Origin: Ottowia thiooxydans DSM 14619
GTDB lineage: Bacteria > Pseudomonadota > Gammaproteobacteria > Burkholderiales > Burkholderiaceae_C
Direction: 5' to 3'
NCBI RefSeq assembly: GCF_000422885.1
Contig: NZ_AUGX01000008.1
Span: 1-64,000 of the forward strand
Length of the DNA: 64,000 nucleotides
In this document: positions 27,298 through 37,368 of the stretch, piece by piece
Layout: each line of letters begins with the position of its first letter
How positions within the stretch are numbered: the first letter of the stretch is position 1
The notes under the pieces: generated by a model
What the model was told of the DNA's origin: nothing
What the model saw: only the letters and a program-made list of their open reading frames with translations
Database searches by the model: none
Program-made: the position numbers and the translations under genes

Positions 27298-27423
27298 CGC
27301 TGAAAAAATCTGCAGAGCCCATTTGGTGTCATGCAGGCGTCGAAAATCCTCGCGATACGACAGGGTATGGCGAGGATTTGTTGTCCGTATGACACCGATT
27401 TCGACAGGTAGGTCTTTTCAGCG
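27298..27423 (-). other. Nested inverted repeats between mreB and mreC (structured RNA or miniature element)
   Basis: Three inverted repeats sit one inside another: CGCTGAAAA/TTTTCAGCG (27298-27306, 27415-27423), GGTGTCAT/ATGACACC (27325-27332, 27389-27396) and AAATCCTCGC/GCGAGGATTT (27344-27353, 27370-27379). The innermost arms continue across one mismatch into ATAC/GTAT around the loop GACAGG. The whole lies in the leader of mreC. It could be a structured leader, an mRNA processing site or a miniature mobile element with short terminal inverted repeats. No long open frame spans it. Confidence 0.75.
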
Positions 27424-27515
27424 TACTTATGACTCACGGCGTTAGTATCGCTGATGCTCCTGAAAAATGAGCGTAATGTGCCGAAAAAAGGCGCATCAGC
27501 AGCGCCTCTGTGAGC

Positions 27516-28730
<1,215 letters not shown>

Positions 28731-28784
28731 CTAAATTACATTTGGTTTCAATCCGGCTTTCGCCTGGATCACCTTGATTTTCAC

Positions 28785-29084
28785 ATGTCCCTGACCTCTC
28801 CTGACATTGAGCGTATCGCCCATTTGGCGCGGCTTGGGTTGAGCGATGACCAAAGTGAGCGCATGCTCACGAAGCTCAACGATTTTTTTGCCATCGTCGA
28901 GGCGATGCGTGCGGTGGATACCACCGGCGTTGAACCTCTGCCGCACCCCATCGCCGTTATTCAGGATGTGCAACTGCGCCTGCGTGACGACGTGGTGAGT
29001 GAGCCCGACCAGCGCGAAGCCAATCAGCGCAGCGCTCCCGCAGTCGAAGACGGCCTGTTCCTGGTGCCTAAGGTGATCGAATGA
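28785..29084 (+). CDS. gatC: Asp-tRNA(Asn)/Glu-tRNA(Gln) amidotransferase subunit C
   Basis: A 99-residue subunit that stabilises GatA and completes the GatCAB amidotransferase. Family features are the helical start [16 protein letters not shown] and the C-terminal [34 protein letters not shown], with the usual PLPHP turn near residue 50. It is the first gene of gatC-gatA-gatB, overlapping gatA by four bases (ATGA). It is divergent from mreB. Confidence 0.95.
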   Translation: MSLTSPDIERIAHLARLGLSDDQSERMLTKLNDFFAIVEAMRAVDTTGVEPLPHPIAVIQDVQLRLRDDVVSEPDQREANQRSAPAVEDGLFLVPKVIE

Positions 29085-30559
29085 GCTCCAGCATCGAACT
29101 TCACGATCTCTCCGTGGCCCAACTGGCCGCCCGGCTTCGCTCGCGCGAGGTGTCCGCTGTCGAGACGGCGCAGCACTTCTTACGCCGTTCGGCCGAGCAT
29201 GCGGGCCTTGGCACCTATCTTGCTCAGGACGAAGCAGTCACTTTGGCGCAGGCGCGGGCGGCGGATGCCCGTCTGGCCGCAGGGGAAGCGCCCTTGCTGA
29301 CGGGCGTGCCAATTGCCCATAAAGACGTTTTCGTCACCAAGGATTTCCCCACCACCGCGGGCTCGAAAATGCTTAGCGGCTATCGGTCTCCTTTTGACAG
29401 CACGGTGGTGTCCAACCTGGCCAACCAGGGCATGGTCTGCCTGGGAAAACTCAATTGCGATGAGTTCGCCATGGGTTCTGCCAATGAAAACTCCGCCTAC
29501 GGGCCCGTGAAAAATCCTTGGGATACCACGCGTGTTCCAGGCGGCTCTTCTGGTGGCAGCGCCGCAGCGGTGGCAGCCCGTTTAACGCCTGCCGCCACGG
29601 GCACGGATACCGGGGGCTCGATCCGCCAGCCCGGTAGCTTTTGCGGCATCACGGGCATCAAGCCGACCTATGGGCGCGCGTCGCGCTACGGCATGATCGC
29701 CTTTGCCTCCAGTCTGGATCAAGCCGGTCCCATGGCTCGCACCGCCGAGGATTGCGCTTTATTGCTTTCCGCCATGTGCGGCCCGGACCCAGATCGCGAC
29801 TCCACCTCGCTCGACGTGCCCGCTGAAGATTTTTCGCGCGGCCTTGGCCAGGGTATCGAGGGTTTGCGTATTGGGGTGCCGAAGGAGTTTTTTGGTGCTG
29901 GTTTGTCCGCAGATGTGGGCACTGCCATTGAAAGCGCGCTGAAAGAATGCGAAAAACAGGGCGCTCGCCTGGTTGACATTTCGCTTCCACGCACAGAGTT
30001 GGCTATCCCTGTTTACTACGTGATCGCGCCGGCCGAGGCCAGCTCCAACCTGGCACGCTTTGATGGTGTCAAATTTGGTCATCGCGCCCGCGATTACAGC
30101 GATCTGGAGGATATGTATAAAAAAACCCGCGCTGAAGGCTTTGGCGATGAGGTTTTGCGTCGCATCATGACGGGTGCGTATGTGCTGAGCCATGGCTACT
30201 ACGACGCCTACTATCTGCAGGCACAGAAGATCCGCCGGATGATTGCTGATGACTTCCAGCAGGCGTTCCAGCAATGCGATGTGATTGCCGGACCGGTCGC
30301 CCCCACAGTGGCCTGGCACCTGGGCGCCCACGGGACCGATCCCCTGGCCGACTACCTAGCCGATATTTTCACGCTGCCTGCTTCGCTGGCAGGACTGCCT
30401 GGCATGAGCGTACCTGCTGGCTTTGGTGAGGGAGGGATGCCTGTAGGCATGCAGTTGATTGGCAATTACCTGCAGGAAGCACGGCTGCTCAATGTGGCGC
30501 ACCGCTTGCAGCAAGCGACGGATTTCCATCTTCGCCGTCCTAAGACACTGGAGCTGTGA
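29081..30559 (+). CDS. gatA: Amidotransferase subunit A (glutaminase/amidase)
   Basis: A 492-residue amidase-signature enzyme that releases ammonia from glutamine for tRNA-dependent amidation. The Ser-cisSer-Lys triad is visible at spacing like that of characterised GatA: K81 in PIAHKDVF, S156 in [10 protein letters not shown] and S180 in [10 protein letters not shown]. Its presence suggests the organism makes Gln-tRNA(Gln), and perhaps Asn-tRNA(Asn), by the indirect route. It overlaps gatC by four bases and gatB by one. Confidence 0.97.
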   Translation: MSSSIELHDLSVAQLAARLRSREVSAVETAQHFLRRSAEHAGLGTYLAQDEAVTLAQARAADARLAAGEAPLLTGVPIAHKDVFVTKDFPTTAGSKMLSGYRSPFDSTVVSNLANQGMVCLGKLNCDEFAMGSANENSAYGPVKNPWDTTRVPGGSSGGSAAAVAARLTPAATGTDTGGSIRQPGSFCGITGIKPTYGRASRYGMIAFASSLDQAGPMARTAEDCALLLSAMCGPDPDRDSTSLDVPAEDFSRGLGQGIEGLRIGVPKEFFGAGLSADVGTAIESALKECEKQGARLVDISLPRTELAIPVYYVIAPAEASSNLARFDGVKFGHRARDYSDLEDMYKKTRAEGFGDEVLRRIMTGAYVLSHGYYDAYYLQAQKIRRMIADDFQQAFQQCDVIAGPVAPTVAWHLGAHGTDPLADYLADIFTLPASLAGLPGMSVPAGFGEGGMPVGMQLIGNYLQEARLLNVAHRLQQATDFHLRRPKTLEL

Positions 30560-32010
30560 TGAGCGAAGCAAAATTGATACAAGGCTACGAAGTCGTCATC
30601 GGTTTCGAAACCCACACCCAGCTACAGACCAAAAGCAAGATCTTCAGCCGCGCTTCGACCGCATTCGGCGCAGAGCCCAATACCCAGGCCAGCCCGGTGG
30701 ACCTGGCTCTGCCAGGCACGCTTCCGGTGATGAACCGCGAGGCCGTGCAATGCGCAATCAAGCTAGGGTTGGCACTGGGTTCCCACATCGCGCCGCGCAG
30801 CATTTTTGCGCGAAAGAACTACTTTTATCCAGACCTGCCCAAGGGCTACCAAATCAGCCAGTTCGAAATACCGGTTGTGCAGGGTGGTGAGGTCTCGTTT
30901 TTCCTGGGCGCCGAGAAGAAAACCGTGCGCCTGGTACGCGCCCACTTAGAGGAAGATGCTGGCAAATCTCTGCATGAGGTTTACCAGGATATGAGCGGTA
31001 TCGATCTGAATCGTGCGGGCACGCCGCTTCTGGAAATCGTGACCGAGCCTGACATGCGCAGCAGCGAGGAGGCCGTGGCGTACGCGAAAGAGCTGCACAA
31101 AATTGTCACTTGGATTGGTATCTGCGATGGCAACATGCAGGAAGGTTCGTTCCGCTGCGATGCCAACGTCTCGGTGCGCAAGCCAGGGGCGCCGCTGGGC
31201 ACGCGGCGCGAGATCAAGAACCTGAACAGCTTCAGGTTCATGCAGCAGGCGATCGACTATGAAATCCGTTGGCAGATCGAGCAGATAGAAGACGGCCTCA
31301 AGATCCAGCAGGCCACCGTTCTGTTCAACCCGGACACCGGCGAAACCCGCGCCATGCGCACCAAGGAAGATTCGGCCGATTACCGCTACTTCCCTGATCC
31401 AGATCTGCCGCCGCTTTGCATTTCGGAAAAGTGGATAGAAGACACACGCGCACAGATGCAAGAGCTGCCGCGCAAGATGGCCGAGCGTTTCGTGGCGGAT
31501 TACAGCCTTCCCGAATACGACGCCGCCACGCTCACGCAATCCCCCGTGATGGCGTCTTACTTTGAGCAGGTAGCCAAAGCCAGTGGCGAGCCTAAGCTGG
31601 CGAGTAACTGGATCATGGGAGAGATGTCTCGCCGTCTGAACACGGGCGAGATTGGCATCGAGTCCGCTCCAGTGTCCGCTGCCCAACTGGCGGCGCTGAT
31701 CCAGCGTATTCAGGATGGAACCATCAGCAACGCAGCAGCGCGCCAGGTCTTCGATGCCTTGTGGGTAGGTGAGGGTGCGGATGTCGATGCATTGATTGAA
31801 GCCAAGGGCCTCAAGCAGATGAACGATACCGGCGCACTGGAGCAAATCATCGATGAGGTGCTGGCCGCCAACCCGGATAACGTGGCCCAGTTCAAAGCAG
31901 GCAAAGACAAGGCGTTCAATGCCCTGGTGGGCCAAGCCATGAAGGCCAGCAAGGGCAAAGCCAACCCAGCTCAGGTGAATGCGCTGCTTAAAAGCAAGCT
32001 GGGCGCGTGA
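30559..32010 (+). CDS. gatB: Amidotransferase subunit B
   Basis: A 483-residue subunit that binds the misacylated tRNA, activates its side chain with ATP and transfers ammonia. The ATG at 30559 ([19 protein letters not shown]) overlaps the gatA stop by one base; a GTG one codon earlier is possible. Family motifs are [38 protein letters not shown] and [20 protein letters not shown]. The C-terminal YqeY-like helical tail (about 335-483) contacts tRNA. Cytoplasmic. Confidence 0.97.
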   Translation: MSEAKLIQGYEVVIGFETHTQLQTKSKIFSRASTAFGAEPNTQASPVDLALPGTLPVMNREAVQCAIKLGLALGSHIAPRSIFARKNYFYPDLPKGYQISQFEIPVVQGGEVSFFLGAEKKTVRLVRAHLEEDAGKSLHEVYQDMSGIDLNRAGTPLLEIVTEPDMRSSEEAVAYAKELHKIVTWIGICDGNMQEGSFRCDANVSVRKPGAPLGTRREIKNLNSFRFMQQAIDYEIRWQIEQIEDGLKIQQATVLFNPDTGETRAMRTKEDSADYRYFPDPDLPPLCISEKWIEDTRAQMQELPRKMAERFVADYSLPEYDAATLTQSPVMASYFEQVAKASGEPKLASNWIMGEMSRRLNTGEIGIESAPVSAAQLAALIQRIQDGTISNAAARQVFDALWVGEGADVDALIEAKGLKQMNDTGALEQIIDEVLAANPDNVAQFKAGKDKAFNALVGQAMKASKGKANPAQVNALLKSKLGA

Positions 32011-32015
32011 ACGGC

Positions 32016-32034
32016 TGACTGCCAATGGCAGTCA
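32016..32034. terminator. Hairpin at the end of gatB
   Basis: Perfect arms TGACTGCC / GGCAGTCA (32016-32023, 32027-32034) with an AAT loop, six bases after the gatB stop and touching the stop of the converging gene. It lacks a T run, so its efficiency is uncertain. Confidence 0.6.
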
Positions 32035-32445
32035 TGCCAGCAACCCCCTGAGTCGAGCTGCAATGTAGGGTGCGGCCGTAGTGACCAGTAGAACGACTGG
32101 CCAAATGTTGCCGTCCTTGAACGTATACGCCTCCAGAATAGTGGTCCATGACTTGCTCTGGAAGCGGCCCAATGAGAGTTCGAAGACGAGTGTGAGGGCT
32201 AGCCAAAATACGCCGAGGCCAATGAGTTGCGCTGGCCGCGGAGCCACCAGCCATGGCAAGGCCAGATAGGTGATAACCAGAATCAAAGCGGAGAGCAGCA
32301 CGCCACTCAGGATGAGCCCTGGTGCCTTCCCGAGATGGGGGATGAGAACGCCTTCACGCAGAGCGCCGTTGGCAACGGCACAGATGAGAATGACGAGCCA
32401 GATAGCGAGTGCTTTTGCGATGGATGTCATCATCTGTTCAATCAC
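32032..32445 (-). CDS. Small four-helix membrane protein, unknown function
   Basis: A 137-residue hydrophobic protein with four predicted membrane helices (about 10-30, 40-62, 72-92 and 112-132). It has no signal or motif that names a family to me. The frame starts with GTG at 32445; ATG codons four and five codons later (32433, 32430) are credible alternatives. It converges on gatB with almost no space. It is a single gene in an otherwise conserved housekeeping block. Confidence 0.6.
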   Translation of the reverse strand: MIEQMMTSIAKALAIWLVILICAVANGALREGVLIPHLGKAPGLILSGVLLSALILVITYLALPWLVAPRPAQLIGLGVFWLALTLVFELSLGRFQSKSWTTILEAYTFKDGNIWPVVLLVTTAAPYIAARLRGLLA

Positions 32446-32518
32446 GTCTGATGTTTTGGTTAGCCTACGCGCTCACAATGCACCTTAGCTCGAAGCAGGC
32501 ACATTTGAACGAAGCAAG

Positions 32519-32607
32519 TTTTCATCGTCGGGCCACTCCCAAGATGAAAATGCGACCCCCTCGGGGGCAGCGGACCACGTAAAGCGGGGTAGCGTGGGGG
32601 CCCTATT
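32519..32607. repeat. Hairpin-forming intergenic repeat element
   Basis: TTTTCATC / GATGAAAA arms (32519-32526, 32543-32550) are followed by a GC palindrome GACCCCCTCGGGGGCAGCGG and another G-rich run ending GGGGGCCC. From general knowledge, this kind of sequence recurs in spaces between genes in Comamonadaceae genomes. It probably also terminates the gene whose stop is at 32608. Confidence 0.5.
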
Positions 32608-33291
32608 TCATTGCCGATTACCCGGCTGCGCCTGCCAAAGCTGTTGCAGGCGCGCGAGTTCTTCGTCAAAGCGCGCATTGATGCGAGTGCGTTCGGCATT
32701 CTGGCCTGCAATGGCTTGCTGCTGTTGCACGACGCTTTGAGAGTTGCCTTCCATTCGGCGGCGCAATTGAGAGGGCGCGCGAGAGGGGTCTTTGCGGTAG
32801 AACTCCATCTCCTCGTCCAGGGTCGTACGCTCGTGCGCCAACTCGGTGATGCGCCGATTCGCGGCATCAATGACGCTTTGTGTGAGTGTCAGTGCTTCGT
32901 TCCTGCTGGCGTCGTGAGTGCTCTTGTCCGGATAGCGGCTGAGAAGTGCTCGGTCGTGCCGGACAGCCTCCTGCGCGCGATGCCGGGCCAGTCCGGCCTC
33001 GCGGTCGCGCTGTTCACGCGCTTCACGTTCATTGACGCTGAGGGACGGCCCCACCACTCGTCTGGTGGTGCCGCTGCTGTTCAATTCCCGCTGTTCCCGG
33101 TCTATGCAGGTCGCAATGGGGCGATCAGATGACAAGCGCTTGCCATTCGCGTCGACGCAGGCATAAATGCCGCTGGAAGTCCCAGGCCTGCCCTGCGCCT
33201 GCGCCGAACCGGCGAACGCAAGCAGGCTCACTGCCAAGGCGACTTGGCCTTGGCGAGCCAAGAAATGACGGAAAAACAGCGCGGAGCTCAA
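32608..33291 (-). CDS. Exported DUF4124-domain coiled-coil protein
   Basis: About 227 residues with a signal peptide (hydrophobic core LAVSLLAFAGSAQAQ). A DUF4124-type domain follows (GIYACVDANGKRLSSDRPI, then CIDREQREL), and then a long charged coiled coil to the C-terminus. The domain occurs in periplasmic proteins of proteobacteria with unknown roles. I place the start at a TTG at 33291 because it overlaps the pyrE stop by four bases (TTGA), consistent with translational coupling; an upstream TTG at 33339 would lie deep within pyrE. It is probably co-transcribed with pyrE. Confidence 0.75.
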   Translation of the reverse strand: MSSALFFRHFLARQGQVALAVSLLAFAGSAQAQGRPGTSSGIYACVDANGKRLSSDRPIATCIDREQRELNSSGTTRRVVGPSLSVNEREAREQRDREAGLARHRAQEAVRHDRALLSRYPDKSTHDASRNEALTLTQSVIDAANRRITELAHERTTLDEEMEFYRKDPSRAPSQLRRRMEGNSQSVVQQQQAIAGQNAERTRINARFDEELARLQQLWQAQPGNRQ

Positions 33292-33986
33292 GCTTGTTCT
33301 ATGCCGTAACGTGTTCTGTAGGCGGACACGGCCTGCCAATAGGGTAAAAAATTGTCATCTGCACGCAGGTGTTGCAATAAGTGCGCCAGTTGAGAGATGG
33401 CACACACCTGCAGACCCAGGTTATCGCGGACATATTGCACAGCACTCCAGGAAACATCCTGACCATTTTCGGTGGCGCGTTCCTGCCGGTCGAGTGCGAT
33501 CACCACAGCGTGAGGTGTTGCGCCGGCTGAACGGATGAGCGCGATCGATTCACGTACCGCTGTGCCCGCTGAGATCACATCGTCCACGATCAACACCCGC
33601 CCCTTCAGCGGGGCTCCCACCAATACACCGCCCTCGCCATGGTCCTTGGCTTCTTTGCGGTTGTAGGCAAAGGGCTTGTTGTAGCCGAGCCTGGCCAACT
33701 CCACGGACACGGCCGCTCCGAGCGGAATGCCTTTGTACGCGGGGCCAAAGATGACGTCAAATTCGATGCCCGATGCCAGTAAGGCCTGTGCATAAAACTG
33801 CGCCAGCCGCCCGATCTTGGCGCCATCGTCGAACAGGCCGGCATTGAAGAAATAGGGTGACAGCCGGCCTGCCTTGGTCTTGAATTCGCCAAAGCGCAGC
33901 ACGCCGGACTCAATGGCAAACTGCACGAATTCCTGGGCCAGCGTATCGCGGCTGGCGTTCAAGGACAATGACTCGTCCGACTTCAT
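33288..33986 (-). CDS. pyrE: Orotate phosphoribosyltransferase
   Basis: A 232-residue enzyme that joins orotate and PRPP to make OMP in pyrimidine synthesis. The start at 33986 follows an AAGGAAG ribosome binding site; an earlier in-frame ATG at 34046 adds 20 unconserved residues. Signature segments are FGEFKTKAGRLSPYFFNAG, FGPAYKGIPLGAA, YNRKEAKDHGEGG and the PRPP loop VLIVDDVISAGTA. Cytoplasmic dimer. It is first in a short unit with the DUF4124 gene. Confidence 0.96.
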   Translation of the reverse strand: MKSDESLSLNASRDTLAQEFVQFAIESGVLRFGEFKTKAGRLSPYFFNAGLFDDGAKIGRLAQFYAQALLASGIEFDVIFGPAYKGIPLGAAVSVELARLGYNKPFAYNRKEAKDHGEGGVLVGAPLKGRVLIVDDVISAGTAVRESIALIRSAGATPHAVVIALDRQERATENGQDVSWSAVQYVRDNLGLQVCAISQLAHLLQHLRADDNFLPYWQAVSAYRTRYGIEQA

Positions 33987-34227
33987 CGACAACTTCCTTT
34001 GTTCAAGTTCGCTAGCTTCACTTTGAGCATCTCGGCTCGCCCGCAACGATGGGTGCAGGGTGTGGCTGGAAAAGCGCCTGCTGGATTGTATTTGTGTACT
34101 GGTGGTTCAGGGGGAACGATTCAGTAGGGTTGTCTGGCAAGCATTTGTAACGCTGAGAGCTGCTTACCACCGGTTCATCCTTTGGGCTTGGGCGCTGGAA
34201 TGAAGGAGCCTTGGTCACGGCTTAGTT

Positions 34228-35139
34228 TTATTTAGACGACTGTGCAAGATGGGGGGACAGCAGGCTTTCCAGCCAGTGCGAAAAGGCCTGCAACCGTAGT
34301 GAGAGGTGCCTTCGGTGCGGGTAGACGAGATTCACCGCCATCTGAGCAGGGCGTGCATTGGGCATCACCTCCACGAGCTCCCCCGTACGTAAATGCTCCA
34401 GCACGTCGAATGCCGGTATCTGGATCAAACCCAACCCGGCCAGTGCGCAGGCGATGTAAGTTTCGGCGTTGTTCGCGCTGACTCTGCCTGCCGGGTGCAT
34501 GGTGCAAGCTTCACCGTTTTCAATCCATTCCCAGGGGGCGGCTCGCCCACTGCTCGGTGAGAGGTAATCGACCACGCGGTGATCGGCCAAATCCTGCGGC
34601 CCGCTTGGTGTGCCGTATTTCGCCAGGTATGCAGGGCTTGCGCAATTGATGAGCTCGAACGCGCCAAGCGGGCGGGCGACCAGGCTGCTGGACACCAGAG
34701 TGCCCATGCGCAGTGCGCAATCCACGCCCTCTTGAACGAGATCTATGGTTCGATCGGTGGATCCGAGGTCGATGTCTATGCCAGGGTAACGATCAAAGAA
34801 GTCCTGGAGCGCTGGCGCGATCAGGCGCCGTGCAATACGACTGGGCACGTCCACCTTCAATCGTCCGGTGATCGCGTCAGCAGTGGGTTTGAACTGGTTT
34901 TCCAGATCGTCCATGTCTGCAATCAAGGTGGCTGCACGCTCCAGAAGTGCCTCGCCGTCCAGTGTCAGGCTGACCTTGCGTGTCGTGCGGTGCAGCAAGC
35001 GCGCACCCAATCGGCGTTCGAGTTGCTGCATCGCCAGTGAGGCCGTAGCGCGCGGCAGCCCAAGCTGGTCTGCCGCTTGGGCAAAACTGCCGCTCGCCGC
35101 GATACGCAAAAAGATCCGAAGGTGATCGATACGGTCCAT
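34228..35139 (-). CDS. LysR-family regulator divergent from an SDR gene
   Basis: A 303-residue LysR-type regulator. Residues 1-60 are the winged helix-turn-helix (DHLRIFLRIAASGSFAQAAD, LPRATASLAMQQLERRLG). The remainder is the effector-binding domain with the usual SSLVARPLGAFELINCASPAYLA segment. It belongs to the broad CrgA/YafC-like group. It is divergently placed from the dehydrogenase at 35247, with 107 bases between, and by LysR convention probably regulates that gene and itself. The inducer is unknown. Confidence 0.92.
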   Translation of the reverse strand: MDRIDHLRIFLRIAASGSFAQAADQLGLPRATASLAMQQLERRLGARLLHRTTRKVSLTLDGEALLERAATLIADMDDLENQFKPTADAITGRLKVDVPSRIARRLIAPALQDFFDRYPGIDIDLGSTDRTIDLVQEGVDCALRMGTLVSSSLVARPLGAFELINCASPAYLAKYGTPSGPQDLADHRVVDYLSPSSGRAAPWEWIENGEACTMHPAGRVSANNAETYIACALAGLGLIQIPAFDVLEHLRTGELVEVMPNARPAQMAVNLVYPHRRHLSLRLQAFSHWLESLLSPHLAQSSK

Positions 35140-35165
35140 AGCGCTAATTATTGGTTTTTTGTGTA

Positions 35166-35194
35166 TTGACTAACTAAATATTGTCTATTTATCT
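35166..35194 (+). promoter_or_regulatory. Predicted promoter of the SDR gene
   Basis: TTGACT (35166-35171) and TTATCT (35189-35194) with 17-base spacing lie 53 bases before the dehydrogenase start, in a very AT-rich divergent region where the LysR protein would bind. Confidence 0.55.
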
Positions 35195-35246
35195 TTATTT
35201 TTATGTCAATAACATAGGAATCCTTGATCAATTAAGGAGTTCAGTG

Positions 35247-36023
35247 ATGTCTAGCAAACACAGCATTCAAGGAAAAGTGGTTCTGATTGCCGGCGGGGCG
35301 AAGAACTTGGGTGGCCTGATCGCACGTGACCTGGCCGAGCAGGGCGCCAAGGCGGTGGCGATTCACTACAACAGCGCGGCTAGCAAGGCTGATGCAGACG
35401 CCACGGTCGCGGCCGTCGAAAAGGCAGGTGCCAAGGCCGTAGCGCTTCAGGGCGATCTGACTTCGGCTGCAGCCGTTGAGAAACTCTTCGCCGACACCGA
35501 AAAAGCCATCGGCAAACCTGACATTGCCATTAACACGGTAGGTAAGGTGCTTAAGAAGCCGATCACTGAAATCAGTGAGGCTGAATACGACGAGATGACT
35601 GCCGTCAATTCCAAGACTGCTTTCTTTTTCCTCAAAGAAGCGGGTCGTAACCTGAACGACAACGGCAAGGTATTGACGGTGGTGACATCGCTGCTGGGTG
35701 CATTCACGCCGTTTTATGCATCGTATGCTGGCACCAAGGCGCCGGTCGAACACTTCACGCGAGCTGCAGCCAAGGAGTTTGGTGCGCGCGGAATCTCCGT
35801 GACCGCGGTGGGACCCGGCCCTATGGATACGCCGTTTTTCTACCCCGCTGAGGGCGCAGATGCTGTGGCATACCATAAGACTGCCGCGGCGCTGTCTCCG
35901 TTTTCACCCACAGGGCTCACGCATATCGAAGATGTGGTGCCGTTCATCCGTCATTTGGTGAGCGACGGCTGGTGGGTGACCGGGCAGACCATCCTCATCA
36001 ACGGCGGATATACGACAAAATAA
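35247..36023 (+). CDS. Short-chain dehydrogenase/reductase
   Basis: A 258-residue NAD(P)-dependent oxidoreductase of the SDR superfamily. The ATG at 35247 follows AAGGAG; an earlier in-frame start at 35181 lacks a ribosome binding site. The N-terminal Rossmann region has IAGGAKNLGGLIARDLAEQG (a variant of TGxxxGxG). NTVGK stands at the structural NNAG position. The catalytic YxxxK is in YASYAGTKAPVEH, after the SLLG strand. The C-terminus GWWVTGQTILINGGYTTK is typical. Substrate unknown. It is regulated, by inference, by the divergent LysR gene. Confidence 0.93.
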   Translation: MSSKHSIQGKVVLIAGGAKNLGGLIARDLAEQGAKAVAIHYNSAASKADADATVAAVEKAGAKAVALQGDLTSAAAVEKLFADTEKAIGKPDIAINTVGKVLKKPITEISEAEYDEMTAVNSKTAFFFLKEAGRNLNDNGKVLTVVTSLLGAFTPFYASYAGTKAPVEHFTRAAAKEFGARGISVTAVGPGPMDTPFFYPAEGADAVAYHKTAAALSPFSPTGLTHIEDVVPFIRHLVSDGWWVTGQTILINGGYTTK

Positions 36024-36086
36024 GAAGCGTGCGCCTGCCAGGCGCCGCAGATCTCGCAGTTTCATCGTCAACAAAGGGAGTGGCTT

Positions 36087-36356
36087 ATGCATATCGTCAT
36101 GGTGATCGGTACCGGTATCTTGTTGTTATGTGTGTTCGCCATGTTCGGCTGGTTGTGGGGCGCGAGCGCTGCGGGCATAGCCCTGGCGGTCAAAGCGTTT
36201 GTGCCGGTGTGGTTGGTTGTGGCCAGCGTGAACATGTGGGTGGGCGTCAGTCACGCGGGGTACACCGTGCGCGAGGAGGCGCCTATCCTCGTACTGGTGT
36301 TCGCTGTACCTGCCATCCTGGCTGCTGTTGCAGCTTGGCAACTGTCGCGCGGTTGA
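36087..36356 (+). CDS. Small three-helix membrane protein
   Basis: An 89-residue hydrophobic protein with three predicted membrane helices (about 3-22, 28-52 and 65-86). A good AGGGAG ribosome binding site precedes the ATG. It follows the dehydrogenase by 63 bases on the same strand and is probably co-transcribed with it. I recognise no named family. Confidence 0.7.
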   Translation: MHIVMVIGTGILLLCVFAMFGWLWGASAAGIALAVKAFVPVWLVVASVNMWVGVSHAGYTVREEAPILVLVFAVPAILAAVAAWQLSRG

Positions 36357-36407
36357 ACCCATGCGTACTGGGCAGGTGAGAATGCTCGGAAACAAGGAGA
36401 CAGGGCA

Positions 36408-36971
36408 TTGAATTCCATGGCTGGGCTTCCACTGGATGAAGCCAAAAAAGTGGTTGCTTACTGGCACAAAGCTGGCGAGACTGGGAATTGGTTTCGCAAG
36501 GATCCGGCGTTCGACCGAGATTTTCGTAAGCAGTTTCTCCACCTGCATGAGGCCGCAGTGCGTCGTGAGCTTGATCACTGGGCAGAAACGGCAGAGGGTG
36601 CGCTGGCTCTTCTGATCCTGCTCGATCAGTTTCCGCGCAACGCCTTTCGCGGTACCGCCCGCATGTATGCCACTGATGAACTGGCGCGCTGGTTTGCGCG
36701 AGACGCTCAGCGGGCGTCTCGCATGCAGGAAGTGCCTGCCTCGCTACGCCTGTTCTTCTGTCTGCCGTTTGCGCATTCCGAGCAACTGGCCGATCAAGAT
36801 GTATCGGTCGAATTGAATACGCTACTCGGCGCTGAGGCGCGTGAGCATGCAGAGGGCCATCGCGACATCGTGAGGCGTTTTGGGCATTTCCCGCATCGCA
36901 ACCGAATATTAGGGCGCGAGAGTTCGCTGGAGGAAATAGAGTTCTTGCGAAATGGTGGTTTTGCCGGTTGA
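36408..36971 (+). CDS. DUF924 family protein
   Basis: A 187-residue cytoplasmic helical protein. The conserved segments WFRKDPAFDRDFRKQF, ALALLILLDQFPRNAFRGTARMY and the later FFCLPFAHSEQ and RNRILGRESS mark DUF924, a tetratricopeptide-like helical family with no known activity. AAGGAGA lies eight bases before a TTG at 36408; an ATG three codons later (36417) is the other candidate. It is the third gene of the dehydrogenase unit, ending at a hairpin. Confidence 0.85.
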   Translation: MNSMAGLPLDEAKKVVAYWHKAGETGNWFRKDPAFDRDFRKQFLHLHEAAVRRELDHWAETAEGALALLILLDQFPRNAFRGTARMYATDELARWFARDAQRASRMQEVPASLRLFFCLPFAHSEQLADQDVSVELNTLLGAEAREHAEGHRDIVRRFGHFPHRNRILGRESSLEEIEFLRNGGFAG

Positions 36972-37000
36972 TCGCCACTGCGGGCGATTGCAGATGGCGA
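36972..37000 (+). terminator. Hairpin after the DUF924 gene
   Basis: Arms TCGCCA+CTGC and GCAG+TGGCGA (36972-36981, 36990-37000, one bulged A) directly after the stop codon. There is no T run. Confidence 0.5.
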
Positions 37001-37023
37001 CCTCCGCATTCCACCGGCACCTC

Positions 37024-37085
37024 CTAGACTGTGGGTACCGTGCCCCCGTCGATCAAGTGCTCAGAGCCTGAAATCGAACGCTTCG
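37024..37085 (-). pseudogene. C-terminal remnant of a short-chain dehydrogenase
   Basis: Read on the minus strand, the last codons before the TAG at 37024 give SISGSEHLIDGGTVPTV, the classic C-terminus of an SDR (…TGSE…IDGG…). The frame upstream is not SDR-like beyond about 37085, where a LysR remnant on the other strand begins. Only the tail of the gene survives. Confidence 0.65.
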
Positions 37086-37350
37086 TGGCTGGCTGCGATC
37101 GCCTGCTGATCTGTACAGCCACGCCTGCATCAACTGGCGGCATCAGCTCGATGGAAGTGCTTACCGCTGGGAGTTTGAGAAGAACGGAAGGCGGGGAGAG
37201 CTGATACAGGTGCTCGCGGATTGGTCGATCACACGGCCGGGGCTGTTTCTTTACCACCCTGGTCGACGCCAATTTCCTGCTGCGCTGCGCGCCTTCATCG
37301 ACTGCATGCTGGACAAGGATATTGTGGGCAGTGATCAGGGCGCGTCGTAA
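37072..37350 (+). pseudogene. C-terminal remnant of a LysR regulator with internal deletion
   Basis: A 92-codon plus-strand frame without a start matches the end of a LysR effector domain: SPADLYSHACINWRH, YRWEFEKNG, then ELIQVLADWS and RPGLFLYHPGRRQFPAALRAFID. The stretch normally separating EFEKNG from ELIQVL (about 50 residues) is missing, as is the DNA-binding half, so it cannot work. It abuts an SDR tail on the opposite strand, consistent with a divergent SDR/LysR pair reduced by deletion. Confidence 0.8.
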
Positions 37351-37368
37351 TGCGCCGTCCCACCTGCG

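Noticed and set aside
37024..37272. An 82-residue minus-strand gene
   Set aside because: Only its last 20 or so codons look like a protein family (an SDR tail); the rest is antisense to a LysR remnant.
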